NCBI GenBank assembly: GCA_032622095.1
Contig: CP136068.1
Location: 150,671,365 to 150,735,364, forward strand
Source of the DNA: Siphonodentalium dalli
Taxonomy: Eukaryota > Mollusca > Scaphopoda > Gadilida > Siphonodentaliidae
Reading direction: 5' to 3'
DNA: 64,000 bases
The notes under the pieces were generated by a model. It saw nothing but the letters and a program-made list of their open reading frames with translations. It had not been told where the DNA came from and searched no databases. Made by a program: the position numbers and the translations under genes. The stretch's first letter is position 1. The number at the start of each line of letters is the position of its first letter. This document shows positions 37,101-49,100 of the stretch, piece after piece.

Positions 37101-40100
37101 ATCTATTGTTATATCCAGATTCAGCGACCGAATTGGACATTGGGAAATTTTTGCAATCAAATGACCCAATGGTAGATTTCAATAATGGTTTGATTAGATA
37201 TATCGAATTTCCCCGTGGTTTATCCACGGTATTTCTGTGGTGTTAATGGAATGGAAAATTATATTCTTCAATAAGATTGGTATCTGCTATATATGTCCAT
37301 ATATCTTTCCAACTCATCCGTGCAATTACAGACGTATCAAAATGGTGGAAATGGTGAACATACACCTTTCGAATAATGAACTACTACTGAATATGGTAAT
37401 ATGCTACTAGAATCTGTATTGTTTTTATCAGTTTTTTTTTGTCATAGCCGATGTTACGATTACGGTTTAGGATTTTCAACAAACTCACATAAATATATCA
37501 TATAGTTCGACACCGTTTCTCTGAACCTGAATATGAGAGTTGATAGTGATATTTTTGTCCTTAAATTATAATCGACATGTGACCTAACATCTATCGCACA
37601 GAGGAAATCAAACCATTCGTCGCCGTGAAACATGATAGTTTGCGAAATGCGAATCGCTAAGCTATGACCTGATAACATTCCTGTGTACACAGTAATCACG
37701 AGAACCAGAACCGTATCACGTTACTGCGAGTGGCAAGAAGTTTGAACGACACGATATTCTCACAAACGGACTAGTAGTTTTTGGACCATTCGAAAACAAT
37801 TACAACTACTATTAGCTATGCGTAATTGTTAACAATAGTATGTCATTTTGCGAAAGGTATCTACTGTGAAATATGAGACATAGCGTTGTAATAGAGATAT
37901 ATCACATGAAACCCCTATAATATCATTGGAAAATCCATTACATATTTTCTTATCTGTCATGAGTGGCTAATAGCAAATAGTCCAAGCGGTAATCACTTTC
38001 ATTGTATACCTGCGCGCGTGACGTAATTTTGATTCCGTACCATTCTGTGAATTACTATTGAAAACAGATTATTTGTTTTGATTAAAATTATAGTATTGAC
38101 AAATGTTACCAATAAATAACCCAATAGACGTCAAACAAAGACGAAACTAAAAGGGACTATATTTCGTTGCGCGCGTAGCGCAGTACTGGCGTGTAGTGGT
38201 GAAGCGTCTGAGCCAACACAAGAAATGTATACAGTTTGCGTGTTCTCTACAGAGCTGATGTTAAAAAGGCATAAAGCTTTAGTTTTTTTCATGTGATATA
38301 CAAGATCTTCAACTCGTTATGTTGGGATATCAGATTTTATGAAACTCGTTTGATAAATTTGATTCACAACTCGTCTACGACTCGTTGTGAATCAAATTTA
38401 TCAAACTCGTTTAACCCTTTACCCAACAAAACGGCCAAAACCGGCCAAATAAAGCTTCAACAGCCTAAAATATCTTCGGTCTGTCTCAATAGAACCATAC
38501 AAATATGGATATCATTGGAACCAGCCCCTTGACCACATTGTGTAGTTACAGTTATGCCCTGTGCCAATGCATTCTCTTATATATGCGAGTCGACCATAGG
38601 TCGCCTCGCATATATAAGAGAATGCATTGGCCTAAAACAAATCTTTTTTTAACACTTTTTACCATTTTTTCTTACATTCTTTAACAATTTTATAATTTTT
38701 AATGTGTTAAGCCAATGCATTCTCTTATATATGCGAGGCGACCTATGATCGACTCGCATATATAAGAGAATGCATTGGCACAGGGCCGTTCTGTTGGGTA
38801 AAGGGTTAATAAAATCTGATATCCCAACATAACTCGTTGCAGATCCTCTACATCTATGAAGATAAGTTAGACAGATGCTTCATCGAATTATTTTATATAC
38901 TATATTTTTGTTCTATCATTCAGATTTACAAAGACCTGATTAGGGAACAGCGGGTCGAATATAGCGTGGATACCCTGATGTGGACCAAAGATGGCCGAGG
39001 TTTTCAACGAATTAACTCAATCTCATCACACGACGGCATAACGTTCGATGTCCGCGATATATTCCCCAACACTAACTTTGGTTTCAATAATGCCACATTT
39101 GCTGTTGGCACGTTGTCAGTAAGTGTTCATGAGATTTTTAACATAACTTAGCATATCGTCTATTAGCAGAAAACTCCATCTCAGTAAATACATACTCTTC
39201 ATAATTTAATAACAATATAACAAGTTATATAACATAACATATTCATGGTGATATATTTAAACATAACAATATATATATTCGATGATCAAAAGTTTAGATC
39301 TAAACCCTACTATATCTATGTATATTTAAGATGATATAAATTACATTGAACATTATAGTTTTCATGACAGCTACTGTTGAGATCTTCGGTCGAAATATCG
39401 CCTGATCTATGTACACAGTTTATAACATGACTGTTTTGTTTTCTTATTTGAGAATCAGTTTGAATTGATGACGTAATAAATGCTCATAATGTGATAATGT
39501 GTTTCGACATCAAGCATGGTACCAAGATAGAACCCAGCAGTTAGGTTCCACCCTTGACTCGGTTCCACCTTGTGTGCATGTGACAATCCTGTGGTGTCCT
39601 GTTTCCGCCACATACTGTTTTCGTTTCCTTCGTTTGTTTTCTCTATCGCTTGCTTCGGTTCCTTCGCGGCGAAGAAAGCGACATAATCTCAATTCGCCAC
39701 GAAGGAACCGAAAAAATCAAACGAAGCAGGCGAAAAAAATCAAACGAAGCAAGCGAAAAAAATCAAACGAAGCAAGCGAAAAAAGTCAAACGACGAAAGC
39801 GAAAAAAACATTGTTATTTCCCTTGCTTTGTTTAGTTTTGTTTCGCTTTCGGCGGTTCCTTCGCTTGCTTCGAGAAGTATCCGAAGCAACCACCGAAATC
39901 CAACAACAACAACCAAGAAAAACAGGTGTTCTTGGTTGTTGGGTTTCGGTGGTTCCGTCGCCTGCTTCGGATTCTTCTCGAAGCAAGTAAGGAACCACCG
40001 AAAGTAAAAAAAAAAAATTGTCGCACGAACAAAAAAGCGGGGAAAAAAAAAAACAAACAAACGAAGGATGCGAAATAAAAATGATGTTTTTTTCGCTTTC

Positions 40101-43100
40101 GTCGTTTGATTTTTTCGCTTACTTCGTTTTGTTTTTTCGCTTCCTTCGTGGTGAAGGAACCGAAATAATAGAGATTATTTCGCTTGCTTCGCCACAAAGG
40201 AACCGAAGCAAGCGAAAAACCAAGTAAAAACAGTATGTGACGGAAAGAGGACACAATACAATCCAGATATTCCTTTAACCATATATTTAACATGTAGTGG
40301 GAACCATTCGTCATGAAGTCTGAAAATGGCACTGGCTATGTGGGATTCTGCATGGATATGCTGCACGAGTTGTCTGTCATTCTCAACTTTAGGTGAGTTG
40401 CCCATATTATCGTCATAATGTTTTAACCCTCTTTTTTTTTTTTTTTAGATTTGTTTGGGTTGAATTTGTTTTGGGTATGCTTAAGCATGCTATAGCGAAT
40501 TTAAAAACAAACTGGATAAAACCTTAGGGGCATGTTATAACTCAAAACTATCACCAAGTATTCATAGTAATGCTTTTTATGCCCATGAAAAACGTAAGAT
40601 TCCCTGGCACTAAACCTACAAAATAAGTCTGTTAAAGAATATAAGAAAAAATTATTAAAATTGTAAAAAATTGTTAAAAATAATAACAAATGATGAAAAA
40701 TTGTTAGGCCATGCATTCTCTTATAAATCGGACCTGGCACTGAAAGGGTTAACCATTGCTTTACTAAATGGATTATCCCGTCAGTTGATATAACAGAGTA
40801 GGATATGTCTGTCTGTTCGCATTTTTCTCCCAGACCCCTAGAACCGATTTCAAACAGATTTGATGTGTTGACACTCGGAGTATCATGGCGGAGGTTATAA
40901 CGGCGTTAGTTTTTCAAAAGTTTAATTTAAACAAATTTAATTAAATAAATCAAATAAAAAACACAAATTAAAATAAGCTCACTATGGGCCTAATTCAGAA
41001 TAAAATAAATATAAATACTTAGCTTCAATATGAACATATTTGCAGACCAGATATATACTCTTTATATATGTGTTTGTATTGTGGCCCGTGCCATTCAACA
41101 TAATAACGTATAAGTCCACTATGGGCTTGGCTTATTTCAGAAGCAAATAAGTCAAATATGAACCTATGTGAATATTTAGGTCCAAATGTGCGCGAAGCGC
41201 ACACGGGTCACATGCCCCTCCGACGCTGAATAAAGGCTGCCAAAATGGAGCCTGATTCAGCTAGTACTATATATATTAAATGGTGTAATTATCCAGCTGG
41301 ATAGATGTAGAGGAAATATAAGCAGACGACACACATATTAACGTATACTACTGTCAAGGGAAGAAGTATTCTCACACGCTTGCAGGGAAAATTCAGATAA
41401 ATAGTTATAAATAACTTATTATCGGAATATTTCCTAAGGGAAATGAGTATTTAGTAAAGAAAGTGTCGAATAATTTACAAGGACAACTTGAATCATTTCA
41501 TTTGCTCGTTGTTGATGTTCTGTTGTTTTCTTCGCGATCCAGATATCGAAATTATAATGGTTAACCATTATCGGAAATATTGTTAAAAATGACTGCCTGG
41601 TCACTTAACAAATGATAAGATCATTTTATGAATATAATTCTATCCGACAACAATGCACATATTTGTATATACGAATTTCACATGCATGTATATAATTATG
41701 ATCGGGATGGTTTTTGAAGGAACGTGTATTCAATGAATCAAATATTTGCCAGGTTTAACGATACGTACTTTTGGAGTATGTTACTATTGGTTTCGAAAAT
41801 CACATGCATATTCGGCCGGAAATTGTTATTTACATGATTGTGAACGCCAAGATCAATATGTATACACTTTGCAGCTATGTTCTATCCGAGCCAGCAGACC
41901 AACAGTGGGGAGTTCCCGGAGACGACGGCAAATGGACTGGATTAGTTGGCGAAGCCGAGAGAAAGGTAATAAATAGGAGAATCACAACTATATCTGACAT
42001 TTACTCCAGGCAAAACGCATCAGATAATCCCTAATTTTATGATATAATGTAAATGTTCAGATCTGTCCAATTATCAGTTTAGAAAACAATTAGGTTTTTG
42101 AAATATGGATATGGTATGTATCTTAAATATTGTATTAAGTGAGCACACCCAAGATTTAGCATATAACCCGCCCAATAGTGTTTTGACACGTTGCATTGTG
42201 CGAGGCGATGCCAAGGCGACGGGGCACGATGAAAATATATGCAAGATCAAAATTGCGTTGATGGCGTGTGCATATATATAAAGCAGACCTTCTACGGCAA
42301 ACTAATTGATAAGTAAAGACCATGCAAATATCGATGAAATCTGACATGTGGAACATTTGAATTTATATCGCATATATATTACCAAACACTACCCGTTTCC
42401 TGTAACCCATTTACCCATAGCCTCGTTCCAACTAAATCGAACGCAAACTGCAAGTCACTGACTGCGAAACGGATTCACGAAATTATTTACGTTATCACCC
42501 TAATTTGACGTTGGCCGTTAGTTTAAACATATTTATTACCAATAAGTATATTACAATACAGATCGGAATTGGGATTGGAGGACAAGTGCGATCCGCTTAA
42601 TCATAACCCCCTCTCCCAATTGCCGTTATAACACTGATATATAATAATTTGGGTTGCCAACACAATAGTGTATACATATATCGTTATATATTATTTGAAG
42701 TATAGTTTGTAGTCTAGTCTCACCACCCCACCAATTCTACACAATTTCAATAAGATTATCGAGTAGCAGTTTTAAATGTGATACATGTACCTCATTGTGC
42801 TTTGATAACATTTTACAATTTGTATCTTGATGCGAGCGTCCTGATATAACTTTGTCGGATTGTCCTCGTGTGTTGTATCTCGTAGGTAGTATTGCACAGC
42901 ATTAAAGATCTTTTCATTGTCTAATTGTTTTAAGTTCGGGTCCCCAAATAGTAATGTCTTAACTGAATGCATATTAAAACGCAGAAGATTACTACGAATG
43001 TAATTCTTTCTTCAAAGTGTAGGTGACATTCAAAAAAATAGTGGAAAGCGTTTTCTACAGAGTGTCCACACCTACATGTAGCAGAAATTGCTATATAATT

Positions 43101-46100
43101 TTGAAGTTTATCTGTTTGTATATTACTACATTCACAAATTAAATACGTTAGCCGTTTGGACGGGAACCTGTAGTTTGTAACATTCCTATGCCTTATATTT
43201 GCAGGCTGTCGACATGATTGTGGCTGCATTGGCTATTGACCCGGCGCGCATGGAGGTTATGGACTTCAGCTACCCATACTTCTACGAGCATGTCACTGGC
43301 GCCATGAAGAAACCAGACCCCTGGTCACGTAAATGGAGACAGCTGAGTGACCCATTCGCGTGGCCTGTTATACTCACGATACTACTCTTATTACCAATTG
43401 TCAGCATCACACTCTTCATCATCGAGAAATATAACCCGTACTATGCAAGAAACAACAGGGAGACAGAAGGACTGCATGTGTTTTACGACGCGGTGTGGTA
43501 CGTGTATGGCGCAATGCTGGCACAAGGTGAGGCTGCTAGCATTCTCGCGAATAACATTATTTCGGTTATCGGAAGCAACCTTTTCTATGCCCGATCTATC
43601 CACTAAATCTAAAGAGGGTCCAATTCAGAAAATAACTACTGACTCAATTGAAACAAAACGGAGTCCTCGGTCGCTCCGTCGGCAAGGTTTGTGATGCATT
43701 AGGTCAACATGACTCGTTCCACGGTGCCATTAATCCGCTTATGTCGATTGCTGTATCGTTGATCATGATCCCAGATAACATGTAAATGACAATATGTTCC
43801 TGGCTCTCAGAACGGTTGGCCTCATCGAATAGCGCCTACAGATCTTTATTGCATACACTTTAACAATTTTTATTATTTTTTCTTACATTCTATAACAATT
43901 TGTATCATTTTTTCCTTGTATTCTTTAACAATTTTAATAATTTTTTCTTACGTCCTTCAACAATTGTAGAAAATAATATAAATTTTGATAGGCCAATTCA
44001 TTCTCGTATATATGCGAGGCGACCTATGGTCGACTCGCATATATAAGAGAATGCATTGGCACAGGGTTTTCGCAAAATTTCAGTAATACCTATCTTTGTA
44101 TACCCCAAGTGGAATGCAAGCCGAAACTACTTCCAGTTGACGTTGCCAACGTACACGACGCCACCATCCGCTCCGTAATGCACATATAATTACCGGTGTT
44201 AGCAATCAATAATGAATAAATAGGTAAAGAAGCCGATTTGGTCTCAAAATTTGCGGACTGGTTTGCAGAACAATATATACAAAACTCGCATTGGGGAAAT
44301 TTCCCAATTCAGCATGGCGCCCAAAATAGCAGTTGGTATCGAGAAAAAATGCTAAATGTCTGTGATAGGTGCACCAATTCATGCCAAGTTATTATTAACA
44401 TGAAATATACAAAACAATGCTTATTCGTCAACCATACATATGTATGTAGAATGTCTGTCCCAAAATGGCCGTCAAAATTGACAAATCAAAACGAATGAAA
44501 TTTACATTTGTGCAAAATTGAATAGCTAGTCATATGAGAGTACCAAACGCTCCAGTTATGCGAGGAAGAACGATTGCAGAGTATAAAAAAACTATATACA
44601 TATATTAACAGGGGGAGTCCATGATGCCAGATCGTTAGCTGGCAGAACTCTTTTGACGTTTTGGTGGATATTCGCTATAATAATGGTGGCACTGTATGGC
44701 GGAAACCTGATTGCCTTCCTGACCGTGACCCGATATGATATGCCATTCCAAACGCTTGATAAGATGGCTGAACAAGACGACTACACATGGGGAACTATGG
44801 GTGGAATGATTCTTGTAAACAGGATGAACGTAAGTGTCGATTAAATGAAAATAAATTGGATTGAAATTAATTTGTTCATTAACACAAGGCTTGATATGTG
44901 ATGATTGTGTAGCTATACATTAACAAATCGAAACATCTCAATTAGTCAAAATAATAATGATAGAGAATGTTTCTTAATTTTATCCGGAATCCGGCCACCA
45001 TTCAATGAATAATTATATCCTATATACCTGAGCTCCATGGTCTGACCTGTATTCTTAGCCTACACACTTAATAGGTCTACATTTTAGTAGGTGTTAAACT
45101 CAAAACGAAAACTGTTTCTGTCACCGCAAAGTCTATGTCTGTTTTTTCCATAAACAAATCAGTTTTGTTTTCATAAAATGAGATTTAAACTACATTATCC
45201 ATTTAACTTTTTTCTTCAAAATCAAGCATCTTGTTACGTGTGCATTTATTTCACTCGGCTATGATATTTTTTATTTTCTATTTTTAGATAGTTTGTTTAA
45301 CTTTTAACAGAATGGTCCACCCATCCTTTGCATTCTCACCCTAGCATTACCTCTCCTAACAATCCATGGTGTTTACACCCTGGTTGAAACCTGGGTATTT
45401 GCTTCCACCTAGCCTGTTTTTCTCTCTCCTGGTTTACCATGGTACTCCATGGTATTCCCGATAAAACACCAGCATTAATAATGATTCACCAGGTGGTTAG
45501 CACTGACATGAAAGTGGGTGGAATTACCAGGGTATGCTAGGGTAAAAACACTAGGATGAACCAGGAGAAAACAGACACGCGAGGTGGGAGCACATACCAA
45601 AGCTTCAACCGGGGTGTCAACACCTAGCTTTATCAGGAGATGGAGAAACCACGGGGAATCAATGTAGTAAACATGGATGCCCCAGATGGTCTTATTTACC
45701 TGTGTGGGCTAGGGTTCCAAATGTGTGTGCCTGGGTTTTGCAAGGTATACCCCTGGTGCAGACAGATGTTTTGATTGTATGTCAATATATTGGTAAACCG
45801 GGGACCTCTGTGGCTCAGTCGGTTATGGTTACATATCCTCGCTGGCGATGAGGGTTCACATCCACATTTTTCCATCGTGGATTTGTAACTCGAAATCGTT
45901 ATCTTACTGGTGGAGTTGCCAGTTACTCGTCGGTGGTTTGCCGCAGATGGTCGACGAGTTTATCAGCCATTGGAATGACTGTTGGTAAGGTCCTCCACCA
46001 CATAGCTACATACGCAATTAGGTAAAGATAATATATCAGCTGAGTGCATTACGCTTTGTCGGGGCCATACTGGATACATCCAGCCCCGTTTTTTAGTGCT

Positions 46101-49100
46101 ACAGGTCAAATTTCTGGAGTATCATTCCATATATGGAGCTTTTGAATATTCATGAATTCCATATATTAAAGGCTACTCAAGACTTTTGACCTGTAGCACG
46201 AAAAACGGAACGTGGCTGGGTGGATCCAATATGGCCGCCACTCAGTGACAAGGCGTATATATATATCTTGCAGCGATCTGAAATCAGCCTCGTGAAGAAG
46301 CTATGGACCGAGATAGAGACCACGTACCAAACGGATCCGGGCGTCCTCAGCACAAGTCATGATGTGCACATGGGGAAGCTACTTTCATACAACTACGTTT
46401 ATATCAACGACAGAACTATGCTAGAGGTTGAAGCCGCTCGTGATTGCTCCATACATGTACTTGATGACCATATTTACCCATATCTGTACGCAATAGGGTT
46501 CCAGAATAATTCGCCGTACACCGAAATCTTCACAGAAAAGTAAGACATCGAAAATACCAAATATAATGTTTTATGCTAGCCAATACGATCGTGTTTCATA
46601 TTATGGAATTCAGATTTTGGTTAGCACTCTTAATGTGACATTCAACAGATACTGTGGTCCAATAACAATAGTTCTGCAATTGGCTGCCAAAAAATATAAT
46701 ATGCAATGAGTGTTTTATTTATTTTCACATAGTACAGTCATGATTTCAGATGGTAGACTGAGCGCATACCCTACTTGGGTTCATAGTCTAAATAATGCAA
46801 ATATTTTCTGTCAAACTCTATCGATCTACCTAAACAAATATGGGTTTTTTAAAACCAATTTTCTACGTAGTTGGAAATTATCTCTCAGATTTTGAGGGTG
46901 AAGAGTTGTTGTTATTCTACTATAGCATACATTGGTTATAGAGGATAGTGATTTTTGTTTTTATAGTACTATAGCATACATTGGTTATAGAGGATAATGA
47001 TTTTCCCTTCGAATTGATTAGTGTGAAATTAAGATTGTTGTTGAAACATTCAAGGACTGGGCGCCTTCTTAAAACAAACATATACAGATAAAGGACACAG
47101 CTATCCACTAAATTGAATATCTTACTCGTATTTAAATCCGCACAGTACTATTTTTTACACACCCATTGGTGCGCGAATTTAAAACTGAGCGAAAAACAGT
47201 ACGACTTCCACAGCATGCATCCACATGAACATTAAGAGTGTTATGATAATGGACTATTATATTCAACATATCCTCGCGCCAATACGCACATGATGGACCT
47301 ATAATGTGAAATATGTACATAATATGATTATTTGAATCCGATATAAGCAGATAATAGACCCATAGCTCTTATTTCATTTTATGGCGCAGTGAAAACAATT
47401 GTTAAAGAACGTACACCTGATCAGTTGTGAGTTGGCTTCTTTATGTCATTGTCCGCACATAGAATGCTGAGAATCGCCTCATTATGAGTCGATGTGACCA
47501 AAACGTTCTCATTTTCAGCACACAATCGACTCAAAATGAGGCGATTCTAAGCGGATTATCTACGTAAAGCAAGTTCTATTATAAGGAGATAATGTGCGGG
47601 TTTTCGGGATAACTTCGGGTCTGATTATATTAAGATATTGACAATTATATTTACTTGCCATCAATCTCAACAATGGTGTGCATATGTATATCGATATATC
47701 ATGGTACCATTTTTTTTACATGGCAATGCTTGTAAGAACTAATATATTTACTGGACTGAAGGTCCGGGAATGCGGGTCTCCAAACATACAACCCAGGAGT
47801 GAAGTTGCGATATAATCCGAATCGAGCATTTACAATATATGCCCCCAACTGTTTATGTTCCCTGTCTGCAACATGCACCTGTTTAGATGACCTGTCAATG
47901 ATGTCCAGAACTATTTACATGTCATGTGCATGATTATATGGGGCGATATAAACTGCCATCTTCATCACTAAACAATGAACTGTTCTGATTGGTGTATATT
48001 TTTGTCCTGTGGTGTTTGTATAATCTACACACCTTCATGGACGATTAAGAACTACAAGTTCCATTAGATAAACGACGTTTATACGGAAATATTTGTCTCA
48101 GCTTTGAATTTGCACAGCGTGGTGCGGGAAATCAAAGTGCGTGAATTTAAAACTGAGCGAAAAATACTACTACGCGATTTTAAACACGAGTAAGGTATGC
48201 GATTACTGGGTAAGGTGAAATAGTGCTCAATAATTTAATCATAAGATGTCAATCCACGGAATACTGAAAAACAATTGGTTGACACACACGTGACCATTTA
48301 GGTTATATCTCGGTAACATAAATTTCTTGATTATTTTCTAACTACAGAAATGACAGCAGCATCGATTGACCATGCCTATACCGCGTGCCTAAAAATGTAC
48401 CTGTAAACTGTTGGATACTTCTTATGATTTAACATGAAATTTCGGTGCTGCATCATAATTCCTTCGAGTATGACTGTACTGACAATAACCGTGCTAGATG
48501 CTAATAATCAGTGCAAAAGTAACCAGACAAATCAACACGATTGAACATTGCAAAGAAGTGAAACACTGGAATTAAAACCAACACGGGTTTGTGTCATCAC
48601 GGTCGAATAAATCAATCCCACGTACAAGTTGAAGCTTACCGAAGCCCGATGAGTTGCGACCAGCCAATCAAAAACGCCGAATTTGCCGACGCGATTTCAT
48701 CATTCGATGAACACCAGTTTTGAGTGACCGGTGTCTCTTTCAACAAATGTATTTTTCGTCGGAAATAGTCTCAATGTTATACGATCGTTATGCTTCCAAC
48801 TTTTGTTTTTGGTGTTTCTACTGTGAAATGGCGGATTCAATTATAAGAAATAACTCATGTTTTGATCAAGGTTATGAGTTATAACAGAACAATTTGAAGA
48901 TAAATTTTCTATAACTGCGCTACACGGGTTATAGCATTTATGTTCAAACTTTTCGGTTATAACTGTATAACCTTAATCGAAGCAAGAGTTATTTCTTAAA
49001 TAATACTGAACATATCCCGAATATATATAGTTGGAGAACATTCCAGTTGATATTGACATCAGTTCTCAGAACCAGAACAAGCATCCTCACTAGAAGGGGG

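Larger units (their letters stand above)
36811..38923 (+). other. receptor intron 6
   Basis: 2113 bp, GTAACG to CTATCATTCAG. Contains a nested pair of elements at 38,317-38,834 and a possible end of the 26,347-26,739 family near 37,851. Confidence 0.6.
40393..41874 (+). other. receptor intron 8
   Basis: 1482 bp, GTGAGT to ACTTTGCAG. Contains a TTAA-flanked element (40,423-40,752) and a copy of the 3045-3440 repeat family. Confidence 0.65.
44830..46273 (+). other. receptor intron 11
   Basis: 1444 bp, GTAAGT to ATCTTGCAG. Contains a degenerate CCATGGT/CCTGG-rich inverted zone (about 45,340-45,690), a SINE and a foldback next to the acceptor. Confidence 0.65.

Noticed and set aside
39499-40332. 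Long Lys/Arg/Ser- or Phe-rich frames on both strands
   Set aside because: Products of the CGAAGCAAGCGAAAA filler of a foldback inside a receptor intron.
41746-41976. Alternative acceptor at 41,750 for exon 9
   Set aside because: Joined to exon 8 it reaches a stop after about 27 codons and loses the QWGVPGDDGKWTG motif.
44238-44498. 86-codon frame in intron 10 with several cysteines
   Set aside because: No ATG at its start, no flanking splice sites consistent with the receptor phase, no family similarity.
45811-45863. tRNA gene
   Set aside because: A and B boxes are present but the B box is degenerate and no cloverleaf is apparent; better explained as a SINE head.
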